Notes: a model not told the origin generated them from the letters alone. Counted from the stretch's first letter, positions 9,354-18,660 are shown. The stretch is 64,000 bases of DNA from Methanobrevibacter olleyae (GCF_900114585.1 NZ_FOTL01000006.1:1-64000); one strand, 5' to 3'. A program made the numbers and translations.

Positions 9354-9935
9354 ATGGAAAAAGAAATTGTAAAATCCCTTGTAGAAATGTCAGCTTATGT
9401 ATTTGAAAGAGGATTAGTTTCAGGTAAAGCTGGAAATCTTAGTGGAAGATTTAAAGGTGAATCTGGTGATATAGTAGCTATTACTCCAACACTTAAATCA
9501 CTTGCTGATTTGTCTGAGGAAGATATTGTTTTAGTTGATGAAAATGGTAAAAATTTAACAAAGGGAAAGCCCTCTTCTGAACTAGCTATGCATTTAGCTA
9601 TCTATAGGGAAAAGCCAGATGTTTTTGGAATTGTACACACTCACTCACCTTATGCAACTGGATTTTCATTTTCAAATAAAAAAATCAAGCGTCTTGAAGG
9701 TTTTGGAGCTATAAAGTCTAAATATTTAAAAGAGATTGAATATTTTAAACCAGGTAGTGTAGAATTAGCTGAACATGCTGCAGAAGCTTTAAAGACCGAA
9801 GATGCAATTGTTTTAAAAAATCATGGTGTTATAGCAACTGGAGAAACTGTAAAAGAAGCAGCTACACTAGTTGAATTTGTTGAAGAAATAGCTAAAACAC
9901 AATTTGTAAGTCATCTTTTAAATTCTATTGAATAG
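9354..9935 (+). CDS. Class II aldolase, L-fuculose-1-phosphate aldolase type
   Basis: 193 aa, the length of archaeal FucA-like aldolases. Motifs: GNLSGR (phosphate contact), KPSSELAMHLAIY with the catalytic glutamate, and the metal histidines in IVHTHSPYATGFS and LKNHGVIATG. In Methanocaldococcus the homologue makes lactaldehyde from fuculose-1-phosphate, feeding lactate for coenzyme F420 synthesis; the same role is inferred here. The start follows AAAGGATGATAAA. It sits 85 bases after the PolD gene and 50 bases before the TrmO-like gene, all on the plus strand. Confidence 0.88.
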   Translation: MEKEIVKSLVEMSAYVFERGLVSGKAGNLSGRFKGESGDIVAITPTLKSLADLSEEDIVLVDENGKNLTKGKPSSELAMHLAIYREKPDVFGIVHTHSPYATGFSFSNKKIKRLEGFGAIKSKYLKEIEYFKPGSVELAEHAAEALKTEDAIVLKNHGVIATGETVKEAATLVEFVEEIAKTQFVSHLLNSIE

Positions 9936-9985
9936 ATTTTAAATCGTTATAAAGATTTATATATATCAAAACCCAATATGATAGT

Positions 9986-10477
9986 ATGAAAATTGAATTT
10001 GATAATATTGGAACAATTCATTCCCCATTTAAAGAACTTGAGGGTATGCCTATTCAACCAACTGGTGCAAAAGGCATTAAAGGAACAATATATCTTAAAG
10101 ATGAATATAAAGCAGGATTAAAAGATATTGATGGTTTTTCACATCTCATATTAATATATCACTTACATAAAACAAAGGGAAATGCTATTGAAGTAAAACC
10201 ATTTATGGATAATAATACACGTGGTGTCTTTGCAACAAGATCTCCTAAAAGGCCTAATAACATTGGAATGAGTACTGTAAAATTAGATAAAGTAGAGGAG
10301 GGTATTTTACATATTTCTAATGTAGATATTCTTGATGGAACTCCACTTCTTGATATTAAACCATATGTTCCACAGTTATTCCAAGACACTTTAGTAGATG
10401 ACATTAAAATAGGATGGTTTGAAACTAAACACCAAAAAGCTAAAAATCAGAAAGCAGATGATAGATTTTTTAAATAA
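9986..10477 (+). CDS. TrmO/TsaA-like tRNA N6-methyltransferase (UPF0066 family)
   Basis: 163 aa. It has the single beta-barrel fold signature of the family: IGTIHSPFKELEGMPIQP at the start, then DIDGFSHLILIYHLH, FATRSPKRPNNIGMSTVKL and VDILDGTPLLDIKPYVP. TrmO methylates N6-threonylcarbamoyladenosine at position 37 of tRNA using SAM. A TATA-like TTTATATATAT about 20-30 bases upstream and the absence of a ribosome site suggest it may have its own nearly leaderless promoter. The tail after residue 150 is short and lysine-rich. Confidence 0.88.
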   Translation: MKIEFDNIGTIHSPFKELEGMPIQPTGAKGIKGTIYLKDEYKAGLKDIDGFSHLILIYHLHKTKGNAIEVKPFMDNNTRGVFATRSPKRPNNIGMSTVKLDKVEEGILHISNVDILDGTPLLDIKPYVPQLFQDTLVDDIKIGWFETKHQKAKNQKADDRFFK

Positions 10478-10789
10478 ATATATCATCAATTCTTTTTTTT
10501 ATGAATCGTTTAAATGTTTTATATACTACGAATTAAATGAAAATAACTAAAATATAATCTTTTTAAATAAGAATAGCTAAAATAATAAGAAATCCCTTAA
10601 AATAAGATTATATCGGTTAAAACATTTATCATTCAATGAAAGTATTTCTTAAAATACGAACAATATACATTAAATATATATACTTTGAAGATTATAATAC
10701 TTAATGTTATATAACTATTTACTATTTTTGAAACTAATTTTACTTATTTTGATAATTTTTCAAAAATTGATGAATAGGGAGGAATTATT
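10478..10789. other. Intergenic region upstream of UPF0147
   Basis: About 312 AT-rich bases with no open frame. A TATA-like AAATATATATACTTTG near 10671 is a promoter candidate for the UPF0147 gene. No structured RNA seen. Confidence 0.4.
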
Positions 10790-11044
10790 ATGACTAATGG
10801 AACTTTTGAAGAAGTATCTGAAATTTTAAAACATATTATGGAAAATCCAAGTGTACCACGTAATATCAGAAGAGCTGCAGATGAATCTTTTGCTACTTTA
10901 AATGATGAAAGTGAAGATGTTACTGTTAGAGCTAGTGCTGTTATTTTGAAATTAGATGAAATTAGTAATGATCCTAATATCCCAGTTCATGCAAGAACCT
11001 TAATTTGGGAAATTTTGTCTAAATTAGAAGCTGGTTCAGCTTAA
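10790..11044 (+). CDS. UPF0147 family small protein
   Basis: 84 aa, all helical, matching the archaeal UPF0147 family in length and in segments such as [16 protein letters not shown] and [20 protein letters not shown]. The family is widespread in archaea but its function is not known. A strong AGGGAGGAATT ribosome site precedes the ATG. It stands alone, with a small hairpin just after the stop. Confidence 0.9.
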   Translation: MTNGTFEEVSEILKHIMENPSVPRNIRRAADESFATLNDESEDVTVRASAVILKLDEISNDPNIPVHARTLIWEILSKLEAGSA

Positions 11045-11045
11045 C

Positions 11046-11062
11046 TAAGCTTCCAAGAAGCT
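11046..11062 (+). terminator. Small hairpin after the UPF0147 gene
   Basis: AAGCTTCCAAGAAGCTT right after the stop forms a 6-bp stem, followed by A- and T-rich sequence. Possible 3'-end element. Confidence 0.4.
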
Positions 11063-11432
11063 TTAAAAACTTTAATCAAAGCTCTTTTTCTTTTATTTTT
11101 AATAAAACCCCATATCTATACTATTTTTTATCTCTTTTTATTCTTTATTAAGTATTTTTTTTTAAAAATTATACTAAAATGAAATATGCTATTTTTTAAT
11201 TAATGAATATGACAATTTCTCAACTGCTAGTTAGAGGAAATTAAATATTACTTCTAGAAAAGTTTGGATATAATTTTAAAACTCTCTATAATATCTATAA
11301 ACTTATATAGGAAATTTAGACATTAATTTCAAATGTAAAATTAAATAATCTCCTATTTACTTTTTTTATAGTTATTTAAATCCCTCTTTAAATAAAAGAT
11401 CAAAATTTAAGTTCTGATTCTATAGTTAATAT
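11063..11432. other. Convergent intergenic region
   Basis: AT-rich, without an open frame. It includes TTTCAAATGTAAA at 11327-11339, an inverted and imperfect match to the ORB-type repeats found at 13.2-13.8 kb. In such AT-rich DNA one such match may be chance. Confidence 0.35.
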
Positions 11433-12458
11433 TTAAATCTTTAGAAGAATCAAATCCATAAATACGAAAAAGAAAAAGATTGTAGTTAAAAATATAGTAA
11501 ACCTGGTTATATCAACCGCTTTATCGATACATTCTACCTTTAATGGATGAATATTATCACCTAAAGTATAAACTCCTTCTTTTTCAAGTTGAATATTTAA
11601 TGCACCTGCTACAGTTGCCATTGTATAACCTGAATTAGGACTATCACAATTTCTAGCATCTCTTCTCATAATAAAATTAGCTCCTCTCCAATTAAGGCCT
11701 AAAATTCCAGAAGAAATAACTATCAATATTCCAGATATTCTTGCAGGTATATAATTTAAGGCATCATCTAAAATAGCAGGTATATAGCCAATATTATAAA
11801 GTTCATCACTTTTATATCCAAGCATAGAATCCATAGTATCAACTGCTCTGTGGATTAATGCTGCAAGTATTGCAAGGATAATAACATTAAAGTCATTCAA
11901 TCCTAAAAGACTTGCTATTATACCAACTATTGAATAATAAAATATTGTAGAAACATAAGAATCAGGTATATTCTCAGTTAACGTTTCAATAACTGCAGAT
12001 ATAATGTGTTCTTTGCTTAATTCATTAGTTTTTCTACTTACTAAATAACTAAGAGATTTACGTGCCTTATTTAAATTATTATTTTTTAAGTCTTTTCTAA
12101 GATTGCTAGCTGAATCTAACAATAATTTTACAGAAAATGTAGAAGATAATAATAAAACAGCAATAATCTTAAATAAATAAATCATTCCATCATTAAGGTA
12201 TAATAAATGCTTTATTAATAACAATGGCACTAAAACAATTAAAGATGAAGTTAATATTATAGATATTGATATTAAAAGCCCAGATAATTTATTGTTTATA
12301 TTGATAAAATACTTTTTAAAAAAGTTTATTAAATTTCCAATCCATACAACAGGATGTATCTCAACTGGAAATTCAGCTATTAACAAATCAATTGCTATTG
12401 CAAATAATAAAGTTGTAAGTAACATATAAATTGAATTTGAATAAATTTCACTTATCAT
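11433..12458 (-). CDS. cbiB: Adenosylcobinamide-phosphate synthase CbiB
   Basis: 341-aa membrane protein of the CbiB/CobD family, which attaches the aminopropanol arm to adenosylcobyric acid in cobalamin synthesis. Recognisable segments are EFPVEIHPVVWIGNLI near the N-terminus, the RKSLSYLVSRKTNELS loop, VIETLTENIPDSYVSTIFYY, and RDARNCDSPNSGYTMATVAGAL. Several hydrophobic helices are spread through the protein. No ribosome site precedes the ATG, while TATA-like sequence lies about 25-35 bases upstream, so the message may be leaderless. It stands alone. Confidence 0.92.
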   Translation of the reverse strand: MISEIYSNSIYMLLTTLLFAIAIDLLIAEFPVEIHPVVWIGNLINFFKKYFININNKLSGLLISISIILTSSLIVLVPLLLIKHLLYLNDGMIYLFKIIAVLLLSSTFSVKLLLDSASNLRKDLKNNNLNKARKSLSYLVSRKTNELSKEHIISAVIETLTENIPDSYVSTIFYYSIVGIIASLLGLNDFNVIILAILAALIHRAVDTMDSMLGYKSDELYNIGYIPAILDDALNYIPARISGILIVISSGILGLNWRGANFIMRRDARNCDSPNSGYTMATVAGALNIQLEKEGVYTLGDNIHPLKVECIDKAVDITRFTIFLTTIFFFFVFMDLILLKI

Positions 12459-12581
12459 TAAAATTAAATATATTAGCCAACTATATATAATTTATTGATA
12501 AGTAAAAAAAAATTAATTAAAATTTATATTTTAAAAGGATATTAAATTAGGAATATTTGAAAAAGTTCATAAAGTGATAAA

Positions 12582-13064
12582 ATGGCAATAGATGAAGAAA
12601 AAATTAGAACCTGGTTAATGGAAGAAGATATTATCCGTGAGAAGATTTATGATGAAAATGCTAATTTCCATTATATAATCAATTTTCCAAATGATAATGC
12701 AATGGATATCATTCAGCCTAAAACAAAGGAAGATGTTCTTTTAATAGGTTGTGCTACAGAAGTCTCAAAAGAGGAACAGAATATCATTAAAAACAGCTCT
12801 AAAAGCACCAATCAAGAATTCATCTGGAAGATAAGATTTACATTAAACGAAATGCTACTTGATTTTAAGCTGGAACATCCGAATGATGAGCTAAAGAGTT
12901 TCATTATAACAGAAGATATCTTTGAAGATGGGCTAACAAAACACCTACTTATTAAATCTATTAAAAAGGTATTTAAAGGAAAGTTAGAATGCATTTGGAT
13001 TCTTGGTAAAACATATGGATCTAATCAACTAAAGAATATATCTGATGAAGAATTTCAATTATAA
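12582..13064 (+). CDS. DUF2299-like hypothetical protein
   Basis: 160 aa, acidic alpha/beta protein starting MAIDEEKIRTWLMEEDIIRE, which resembles the DUF2299 family known mostly from methanogens. No catalytic motif is visible and no signal peptide or membrane segment. GTGATAAA precedes the ATG. It lies between cbiB (divergent) and the putative replication origin. Function unknown; the family assignment is from memory of its N-terminus. Confidence 0.6.
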   Translation: MAIDEEKIRTWLMEEDIIREKIYDENANFHYIINFPNDNAMDIIQPKTKEDVLLIGCATEVSKEEQNIIKNSSKSTNQEFIWKIRFTLNEMLLDFKLEHPNDELKSFIITEDIFEDGLTKHLLIKSIKKVFKGKLECIWILGKTYGSNQLKNISDEEFQL

Positions 13065-13923
13065 TGATTTATTTAAAATTTTTTATTTTTTATTAATTTA
13101 GTTTAGCTTATTATGATTTTTTTTCATTGAATTTTATTATTTTTTATTATTTTTCATGCTAAAATTCTTCATATTTTTTTATTTTTTAGAGAGTGAGAGA
13201 TGTATTTCAAGTGTAATGATTTTGATGGTCTTGAAAAGATTGACAGGTCTATTTCCACTGAATACATTTGAAATTTAACTCCCTTTCTTTTTATGAAAAA
13301 TTCCTTTTTAAAATGCTTTAATCATGATTTAGATTGCTTAAATTTGATTTTAATTTTTCAGCTAAAAAATTTTACAGTTGAAATGCATCCCTTAATTTTC
13401 CTTTCTTGCAAAAATTCTTTACAGTTGAAATGGTACTCTCTGTCATTTTTTTACTATTTTTAATAAAAAATTAATTTTTAAACTATAATTTTCTTCTTAA
13501 ATTAATATTGAATTAGGATTTTTGCATAATTTTTAATTTAGATTTAAAAATTAGTTTTATTTTTAATGATTATAATAATACCTTTAAATTTTTTCAATTA
13601 AAATATTAATTTTAATTTATTTTAAAATAGACCATCATTTCAACTGTAAAATTTATTTAGACAATCTTAAAACTGATTTTTACACATGAAATTCTACCAT
13701 TATCATTAGAGTTTCTTCATTGTTTGATTTTTTAAGAATGTTCCTTAATTTTGAAATTATAAAAAACTTTAAATATAAAATTTTATATACAATAGTAATA
13801 CAGTTGAAATTTTACTTTGAAAATGAAAATTTCTATTTTTAAAAATTATTTTTAATTTGATTTTATTAAAATTTACTATTTTAATTATTATTAAACTTTT
13901 TATTATTTTATGAGATGATGTGT
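13065..13923. other. Putative replication origin next to cdc6 (ORB repeat cluster)
   Basis: About 860 very AT-rich bases without genes, holding at least seven origin-recognition-box-like repeats close to TTTACACTTGAAA, the mini-ORB consensus known for Methanothermobacter. Sites: 13205-13216 (minus, exact core), 13261-13273 (weak, AATACATTTGAAA), 13371-13383 and 13418-13430 (both TTTACAGTTGAAA), 13638-13650 (minus), 13679-13691 (TTTACACATGAAA) and 13797-13809. The two orientations flank a long A/T tract (about 13440-13635) that would serve as the unwinding element. cdc6 follows directly, the usual arrangement of an archaeal oriC. Origin activity is inferred. Confidence 0.82.
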
Positions 13924-15093
13924 ATGAGTGATAATATATTTGAGGGGCTTGATGAATACTTACCAGTTGATGATACTATTTTTAAAGATAAAAAACCTTT
14001 AGATCATCGTTTTTTACCTGAAAATTTACCACACAGAAAAAATCAAATTACTGCAATTGCAAGATATTGGGTAGAAGCTTTAAAAGGTACCACTCCCTCT
14101 AATATAACAATCTATGGAAAAACAGGAACTGGTAAAACAGCAGCAGCTAAATTTGCAAAAGAACAATTAATTGATGCTTCTAAAGATAAGCCTGTTTTTA
14201 TTAGAGTAGAATATGTTAGATGTACTGATTTTAATACAGAATATCAAGTACTTACTCATTTATGTCAAAGATTAGGTAGAGATGTTCCAAGTCGTGGTTG
14301 GACTAAAGGTGAGATTGTTAATGCATTTAGAGATATCTTAAGAAGAAATGCATTTGGGCGAAACTTAATTTTAATTGTTATTTTAGATGAGGTTGATATT
14401 CTTCTTGAAAAGGATGGGGATGGTTTATTATACACTCTTACAAGAACTGACAATATTGCTATTTTATCAATTAGCAATTATCTTAACTTTAAACAGTTTA
14501 TTAAACCAAGAGTTGCAAGTAGCTTAATGGATAAAGAAATAGTATTTCCACCTTATGATGCAGAACAGTTAGCTGATATTTTAGAGGAAAGATCTGAACT
14601 TGCATTTTTTGAAGATACCCTTGAAGATAGTGTTATTCCATTATGTTCAGCTATGGCTGCAAAAGAAGAAGGAGATGCAAGATATGCACTTGATTTATTA
14701 GAAAGTGCAGGTGATATAGCTATTGATAATGGTTTTGATAAAGTTTTAGGTAAATTTGTACGTGAAGCTAAAGATGTTATTGAGTATAATAAGGTTAAAG
14801 ATGTTGTTATTACATTACCTACTCAACAACAAAGAGTCCTTGCAGCTATCTTAAAATTAACTCAAGAAGGTGAAGAGATAACTTCTGGTAAGTTATTCGA
14901 ATCCTATAAGGAGATTTCTAAGGGGGATGCTGTAACTTATAGAAGAATCTTTGACTTTGTTAATGAGTTAGAGATGTTAGGTATTATTTCTACTAATACT
15001 GTATCTAAAGGTAGAGCTAAAGGAAGAACTAATATTATTAGTTTACAAATAGATACAGATTTATTAGAAGAGAATTTGTATAATCTTTTATAA
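13924..15093 (+). CDS. cdc6: Orc1/Cdc6 replication initiator
   Basis: About 389 aa. An AAA+ domain with Walker A ([14 protein letters not shown], residues ~60-75) and Walker B (VILDEVDIL, ~155), a sensor region, then a C-terminal winged-helix domain (from ~300: [35 protein letters not shown]) that would bind ORB DNA. It recognises the origin and loads MCM. Starts are possible at 13915, 13918 and 13924; only the last is preceded by a fair ribosome site (GAGATGAT), so I use it. The repeats upstream are its likely targets. The last codons (Y-N-L-L-stop) fall inside a tandem repeat continuing downstream. Confidence 0.95.
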   Translation: MSDNIFEGLDEYLPVDDTIFKDKKPLDHRFLPENLPHRKNQITAIARYWVEALKGTTPSNITIYGKTGTGKTAAAKFAKEQLIDASKDKPVFIRVEYVRCTDFNTEYQVLTHLCQRLGRDVPSRGWTKGEIVNAFRDILRRNAFGRNLILIVILDEVDILLEKDGDGLLYTLTRTDNIAILSISNYLNFKQFIKPRVASSLMDKEIVFPPYDAEQLADILEERSELAFFEDTLEDSVIPLCSAMAAKEEGDARYALDLLESAGDIAIDNGFDKVLGKFVREAKDVIEYNKVKDVVITLPTQQQRVLAAILKLTQEGEEITSGKLFESYKEISKGDAVTYRRIFDFVNELEMLGIISTNTVSKGRAKGRTNIISLQIDTDLLEENLYNLL

Positions 15094-15250
15094 TCGATCT
15101 TCTTTTAATATCTGATTTTAAAAGGTATAATCTTTTATAATAGATCTTCTTTTAATATCTGATTTTAAGGTATAATCTTTTATAACTAGCTTTTTTTTAA
15201 TATTTAGGCATAATTTTTTATATTCAATCTTTTTTTAATATTTAAAAACC
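15078..15250 (+). repeat. Tandem copies of the cdc6 3' end
   Basis: Four diverging units start with GTATAATCTTTTATAA at 15078 (47 bp), 15125 (45 bp), 15170 and, degenerate, 15209. The first contains the last four codons and the TAA stop of cdc6; the rest are noncoding. Units one and two differ at few positions, later ones more. Confidence 0.85.
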
Positions 15251-15314
15251 TTGATGAAATTTTTTATCTATTTTTTTTTACTAACTAGCAATTTAATTTT
15301 TTTTAAAAAAAGAA

Positions 15315-16238
15315 CTACTCATATCTATGGGTAATTAAGTTCTTTAAAATAGCCATTCTAATAGGTAATGCATTAGCTGCTTGTTCAAAGTATTTATTGT
15401 ACTTAGTATCATCAACATCATATGCAATTTCATCTATTCTTGGAAGTGGGTGCATAACAATTAAATCCTTACCTTCAAGTAAATCTTTATTGATTGAATA
15501 AGCACCTTTAGTTTGTTCATATTCTTCTAAATCTGGGAATCTTTCTTTTTGAATTCTTGTAACGTATAAAACATCAACATAATCAATAACATCTTTTAAG
15601 TTATTAGTTTCCTTATACTTAATATTATTATTTCCTAAATCGTGTAATGTTTCTTTAGGCATTTTAAGCTGTTCTGGTGAGACAAAGGTCATTTTTACAT
15701 CATACATACCTAAGGCACATGCTAGTGAATGTACAGTACGGCCGTATTTTAAATCTCCAAGAAGTGCAATATTTAATCCATCTATTTTTCCAAAGTGTTT
15801 TTTAATAGTATAAAGGTCAAGTAATGTTTGAGTTGGGTGTTGGCCTGCACCGTCTCCTGCATTAATAATTGGCACATCTACAATATCTGATAAAAAACGT
15901 GATACTCCTTCAAGGTCATGTCTTATTACAATAGCATCACAATAAGATTCAAACATCTTTGCTGTATCTGCAATACTTTCACCTTTTGCTACTGAACTAT
16001 TTGCTGCATTTCCAAGCTCAATACATTCTCCTCCAAGTCTTTTCATAGAGCTTTCAAAGGATAATCTTGTTCTTGTAGAAGGTTCATAGAATAAAAGTCC
16101 TAAGATTTTACCTGCAAGCTCTCTAGATTTTTCTTTTGATTTAGCTACATCTTCAAGTTTACTTGCTTCATCTAAGATAAATTCTATTTCTTCTTTTTCA
16201 AAATCTTTTAATGAGATAAGATTTTCATGGCCAAAAAT
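15315..16238 (-). CDS. pyrB: Aspartate carbamoyltransferase catalytic subunit, apparent ATT start
   Basis: It condenses carbamoyl phosphate with aspartate in pyrimidine synthesis. The first in-frame ATG is at 16046, which would remove the carbamoyl-phosphate domain. Upstream the same frame stays open and encodes [19 protein letters not shown] and the essential [11 protein letters not shown] motif. No ATG, GTG or TTG lies between the preceding in-frame TAG and this segment. An AAGGAG ribosome site stands nine bases before an ATT at 16236-16238; starting there gives 307 aa, the normal family length. Later motifs [10 protein letters not shown] and MHPLPR are intact. No regulatory subunit gene is adjacent. 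An ORB-like repeat lies just upstream at 16258-16270. Confidence 0.88.
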   Translation of the reverse strand: MFGHENLISLKDFEKEEIEFILDEASKLEDVAKSKEKSRELAGKILGLLFYEPSTRTRLSFESSMKRLGGECIELGNAANSSVAKGESIADTAKMFESYCDAIVIRHDLEGVSRFLSDIVDVPIINAGDGAGQHPTQTLLDLYTIKKHFGKIDGLNIALLGDLKYGRTVHSLACALGMYDVKMTFVSPEQLKMPKETLHDLGNNNIKYKETNNLKDVIDYVDVLYVTRIQKERFPDLEEYEQTKGAYSINKDLLEGKDLIVMHPLPRIDEIAYDVDDTKYNKYFEQAANALPIRMAILKNLITHRYE

Positions 16239-16257
16239 ACTATTACACTCCTTAAAT

Positions 16258-16270
16258 TTTACACTTGAAA
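16258..16270 (+). other. Outlying ORB-like repeat
   Basis: TTTACACTTGAAA, identical to the Methanothermobacter mini-ORB consensus, 20 bases upstream of the pyrB start and about 1.2 kb beyond the cdc6 stop. It may be an extra initiator site or an operator-like site; a single 13-mer cannot be told from chance by eye. Confidence 0.5.
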
Positions 16271-16420
16271 TACAAGTCTATTTTAATAAATTTATTTTTA
16301 ATATACTTTTTAAGCTTTATTTATATTTTTCTTTCATTGTTTATTATTTTTTTTTAATTACAATGTATTGCTATTGTTTTTTTATTAATTTTTTAATAAA
16401 ACAATTCTATGCTACTTTTC

Positions 16421-16564
16421 TTATAATAATAAACCCATTATAAAAAGAGCAATTAATATTGCTATTGCGATTCCTACAAATCTCAATGCAATATCCATGA
16501 TTTTTTTTGCAACAATTACTAATATTATAAATATGATTGAAAAAATAACAAGTTCTGTAAACAT
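16421..16564 (-). CDS. Small two-helix membrane protein (47 aa)
   Basis: An open frame of 47 codons with a good GAGGT ribosome site seven bases before the ATG. Residues 5-19 (LVIFSIIFIILVIVA) and 30-47 (GIAIAILIALFIMGLLL) are hydrophobic and joined by the short basic loop KKIMDIALRF, so a helical hairpin in the membrane is likely. It lies between pyrB and the FAH-family gene on the same strand, 47 bases from the end of the latter. I do not recognise the family. Confidence 0.65.
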   Translation of the reverse strand: MFTELVIFSIIFIILVIVAKKIMDIALRFVGIAIAILIALFIMGLLL

Positions 16565-16611
16565 ATTCTAACCTCTTAATTTATATGATGTTTTTTCTTC
16601 TTAATAATTTT

Positions 16612-17421
16612 TTATTCTTCTTTTATTAAATAATTTTTTAATGTTCCAATATTTTCTATTGTAACTTCTACAATTGAATCTTCTTTCATTTCTCCAACAC
16701 CTGGAGGGGTTCCTGTAGCTATTATATCTCCCGGATTTAAAGTCATTGTTTGACTTATATAAGATATAATTTCTTGTGGTGAGAAGATCATCATAGATGT
16801 ATTTGAGTTTTGTTTTAGCTCTCCATTAACTTTTGTAATTATTTTTTGATTTAATGGGTCTAGTTCTGTTTCTATAAAAGGACCAATTGGTGCAAAGCCA
16901 TCACAACTCTTTCCTCTTGTCCATTGACCATCACTTAATGTAAAATCTCTTGCAGTTACGTCATTGATGATTGTGTATCCAAAGATGTAGTTATCTGCTT
17001 CCTCTAAGCTGACCTGTTTAGTTTCTTTTCCAATAACAACTGCAAGCTCTCCTTCATAATCAACTTGTTTTGACATTTTTGGATAAATTATCACTGAATC
17101 ATTTTTATTAATTGTTGTAGATGGTTTTATAAATATTACAGGACTATTTGATAGGTCTAAATTTAGTTCTTTAGCATGGTCTTTGTAATTTAGACCAATA
17201 CAGACTATCTTTGATGGATCAGTTGGAGCTTGTATTTCAATATCTTCTAAGCTATGAGATTCTAATATATTATCTAAAATTGTTTTAATGTCTCTGTTAA
17301 AATAGTCTAAAATATCTCCTTTTAGCTCAACTACTTTATTATCTTCATCTAAATACCCTGTTTTAATTTTTTGATTGTTATTTAGACTATTTTCCCTGTT
17401 TTTAAATCTTAAAAATTTCAT
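16612..17421 (-). CDS. Fumarylacetoacetate hydrolase (FAH) superfamily protein
   Basis: 269 aa. The C-terminal FAH domain is clear: IVCIGLNYKDHAKEL, PVIFIKPSTTI, VDYEGELAVVIGK with the metal-binding glutamates, GYTIINDVTARD, GKSCDGFAPIGP and GDIIATGTPPGVG. Members cleave or decarboxylate acylpyruvate-type compounds using Mg2+ or Mn2+; the exact substrate in methanogens is not settled. The start is the ATG after GGTGTTAT. hisG lies upstream on the same strand, separated by copies of its own 3' end. Confidence 0.88.
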   Translation of the reverse strand: MKFLRFKNRENSLNNNQKIKTGYLDEDNKVVELKGDILDYFNRDIKTILDNILESHSLEDIEIQAPTDPSKIVCIGLNYKDHAKELNLDLSNSPVIFIKPSTTINKNDSVIIYPKMSKQVDYEGELAVVIGKETKQVSLEEADNYIFGYTIINDVTARDFTLSDGQWTRGKSCDGFAPIGPFIETELDPLNQKIITKVNGELKQNSNTSMMIFSPQEIISYISQTMTLNPGDIIATGTPPGVGEMKEDSIVEVTIENIGTLKNYLIKEE

Positions 17422-17480
17422 ATAACACCATTAAAAAAGTTTTAATAGCTCGAATTTAGAGCCATTATAGTCATTTTAAT

Positions 17481-17601
17481 TATTATTGGATTATTCTTTT
17501 ATTGGAATTTTAATTTTAGAACTATTAATTTTTAATTATTATTGGATTATTCTTTTATTGGAGGGATTGTTTTTTATTATTGGATTATTCTTTCTATTGG
17601 A
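17481..17601 (-). repeat. Copies of the hisG 3' end
   Basis: ATTATTGGATTATTCTTT followed by an ATTGGA occurs three times: at about 17575-17601, where it encodes the last codons (P-I-E-R-I-I-Q) and stop of hisG on the minus strand, at about 17537-17562 and at 17481-17506. The two outer copies are noncoding and share a longer 56-base periodicity. Confidence 0.85.
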
Positions 17602-18440
17602 ACTACTAAAATATCACGAGCTCCAGCATTTCTGAGTTTATTTACAAGTTCAAATACCTCGTTTTCATCTACTACTGCTTGAACGGCCATAGTTTCTTCT
17701 TTTGATAAAACTTCAGATACAGTTGGTCCACTCATTGCAGGCATAACTTTTTGAACTTCACATAGGTCTTTTTTTGCTACATTCATCATAACTAATTTTT
17801 TTCGCCCTGCTTCAAGTACACCTTGAATACTTGTACTTACAGCTTCTACAAGGTTCTTTTTTTCTTTATATGACTCTTTATTTGCTATTAATTTAATTGA
17901 ACTTTCAAGTATAGTATCAACTATTTTTAAATGATTCATATTTAATGTTGTACCAGTACTTGTTAGGTCTGTTATAGCATCTGCTATTCCAATAAATGGA
18001 GCTATTTCAGTTGATCCTGTTAATTTTACAATTTTTATATCTAAATTATCTGATTCAAGATATTCTTTTGTAAGCTTAGGGAATTCTGTAGCTATTGTCA
18101 TACCATCTTTTAAGTCTTCTTTGCTTTTTATTGGACTGTCATCTGGTGAAGCAAGTACGAGCTTAGTTTGACCAAACTGTAAATCAAGAAGTATTTCAAC
18201 ATCTGCATCATTTTCCTCTATAAGGTCATAACCTGTAATTCCCATGTCACAGATTCCTTCATCTATAAATTCTGGTATGTCTGCTGCACGTGCAAACATC
18301 ACATTTATATCTTTATTATAAGTTTCTGAGAATAATTTTCTATTTGAGGCATCTTTAAGACCAAGCCCTGCTTTTTCTAATATTTTTACTGCAGGATCAC
18401 TAATTCTACCTTTTGATGGTACTGCAATTTTAAGTTTCAT
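17577..18440 (-). CDS. hisG: ATP phosphoribosyltransferase, long form
   Basis: 287 aa, the length of long-form HisG, which catalyses the first step of histidine synthesis and carries a C-terminal ACT-like regulatory domain for feedback inhibition by histidine. Visible segments: KIAVPSKGRISDPAVKILEKAG, ICDMGITGYDLIEE, ATEFPKLTKEYLE, KLTGSTEIAPFIGIADAITD with the phosphoribosyl-binding loop, then the C-terminal domain from about residue 210 (LVMMNVAKKDLCEVQKVMPA, ending RDILVVPIERIIQ). Long-form HisG works without HisZ. AAGGAAGAG precedes the ATG. Other his genes are not in the window. Confidence 0.95.
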   Translation of the reverse strand: MKLKIAVPSKGRISDPAVKILEKAGLGLKDASNRKLFSETYNKDINVMFARAADIPEFIDEGICDMGITGYDLIEENDADVEILLDLQFGQTKLVLASPDDSPIKSKEDLKDGMTIATEFPKLTKEYLESDNLDIKIVKLTGSTEIAPFIGIADAITDLTSTGTTLNMNHLKIVDTILESSIKLIANKESYKEKKNLVEAVSTSIQGVLEAGRKKLVMMNVAKKDLCEVQKVMPAMSGPTVSEVLSKEETMAVQAVVDENEVFELVNKLRNAGARDILVVPIERIIQ

Positions 18441-18537
18441 CTAACTCTTCCTTAATAATTTTTTAAATAGATTTTTTTAATCTTATTTTTTAAATAAATT
18501 TCTTTTATCTACTCTTATTTTAGTTTTATTTCTATTT

Positions 18538-18660
18538 AATTTTAATTAATTTTTAATTTTAAAACACTTAAAAGATTTATAAATTTTAATTAATTTTTAA
18601 TTTTAAAACACTTAAAAGATTTATAAATTTTAATTAATTTTTAAGTTTAAAAAAACTTAA
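18538..18660. repeat. 44-bp tandem repeat between hisG and the histone gene
   Basis: Units beginning AATTTTAATTAATTTTTAA at 18538, 18582 and 18626 (the third partial). It lies about 100 bases upstream of hisG and 400 bases upstream of the histone gene, so it may touch divergent promoters. Confidence 0.85.

Noticed and set aside
11327-11339. TTTCAAATGTAAA as part of the replication origin
   Set aside because: It resembles an inverted ORB repeat, but lies 1.9 kb from the cluster and has mismatches; in such AT-rich DNA it may be chance.
15315-16046. pyrB starting at the ATG at 16046
   Set aside because: This would delete the carbamoyl-phosphate-binding half including the STRTR loop, although the upstream sequence is intact in the same frame.
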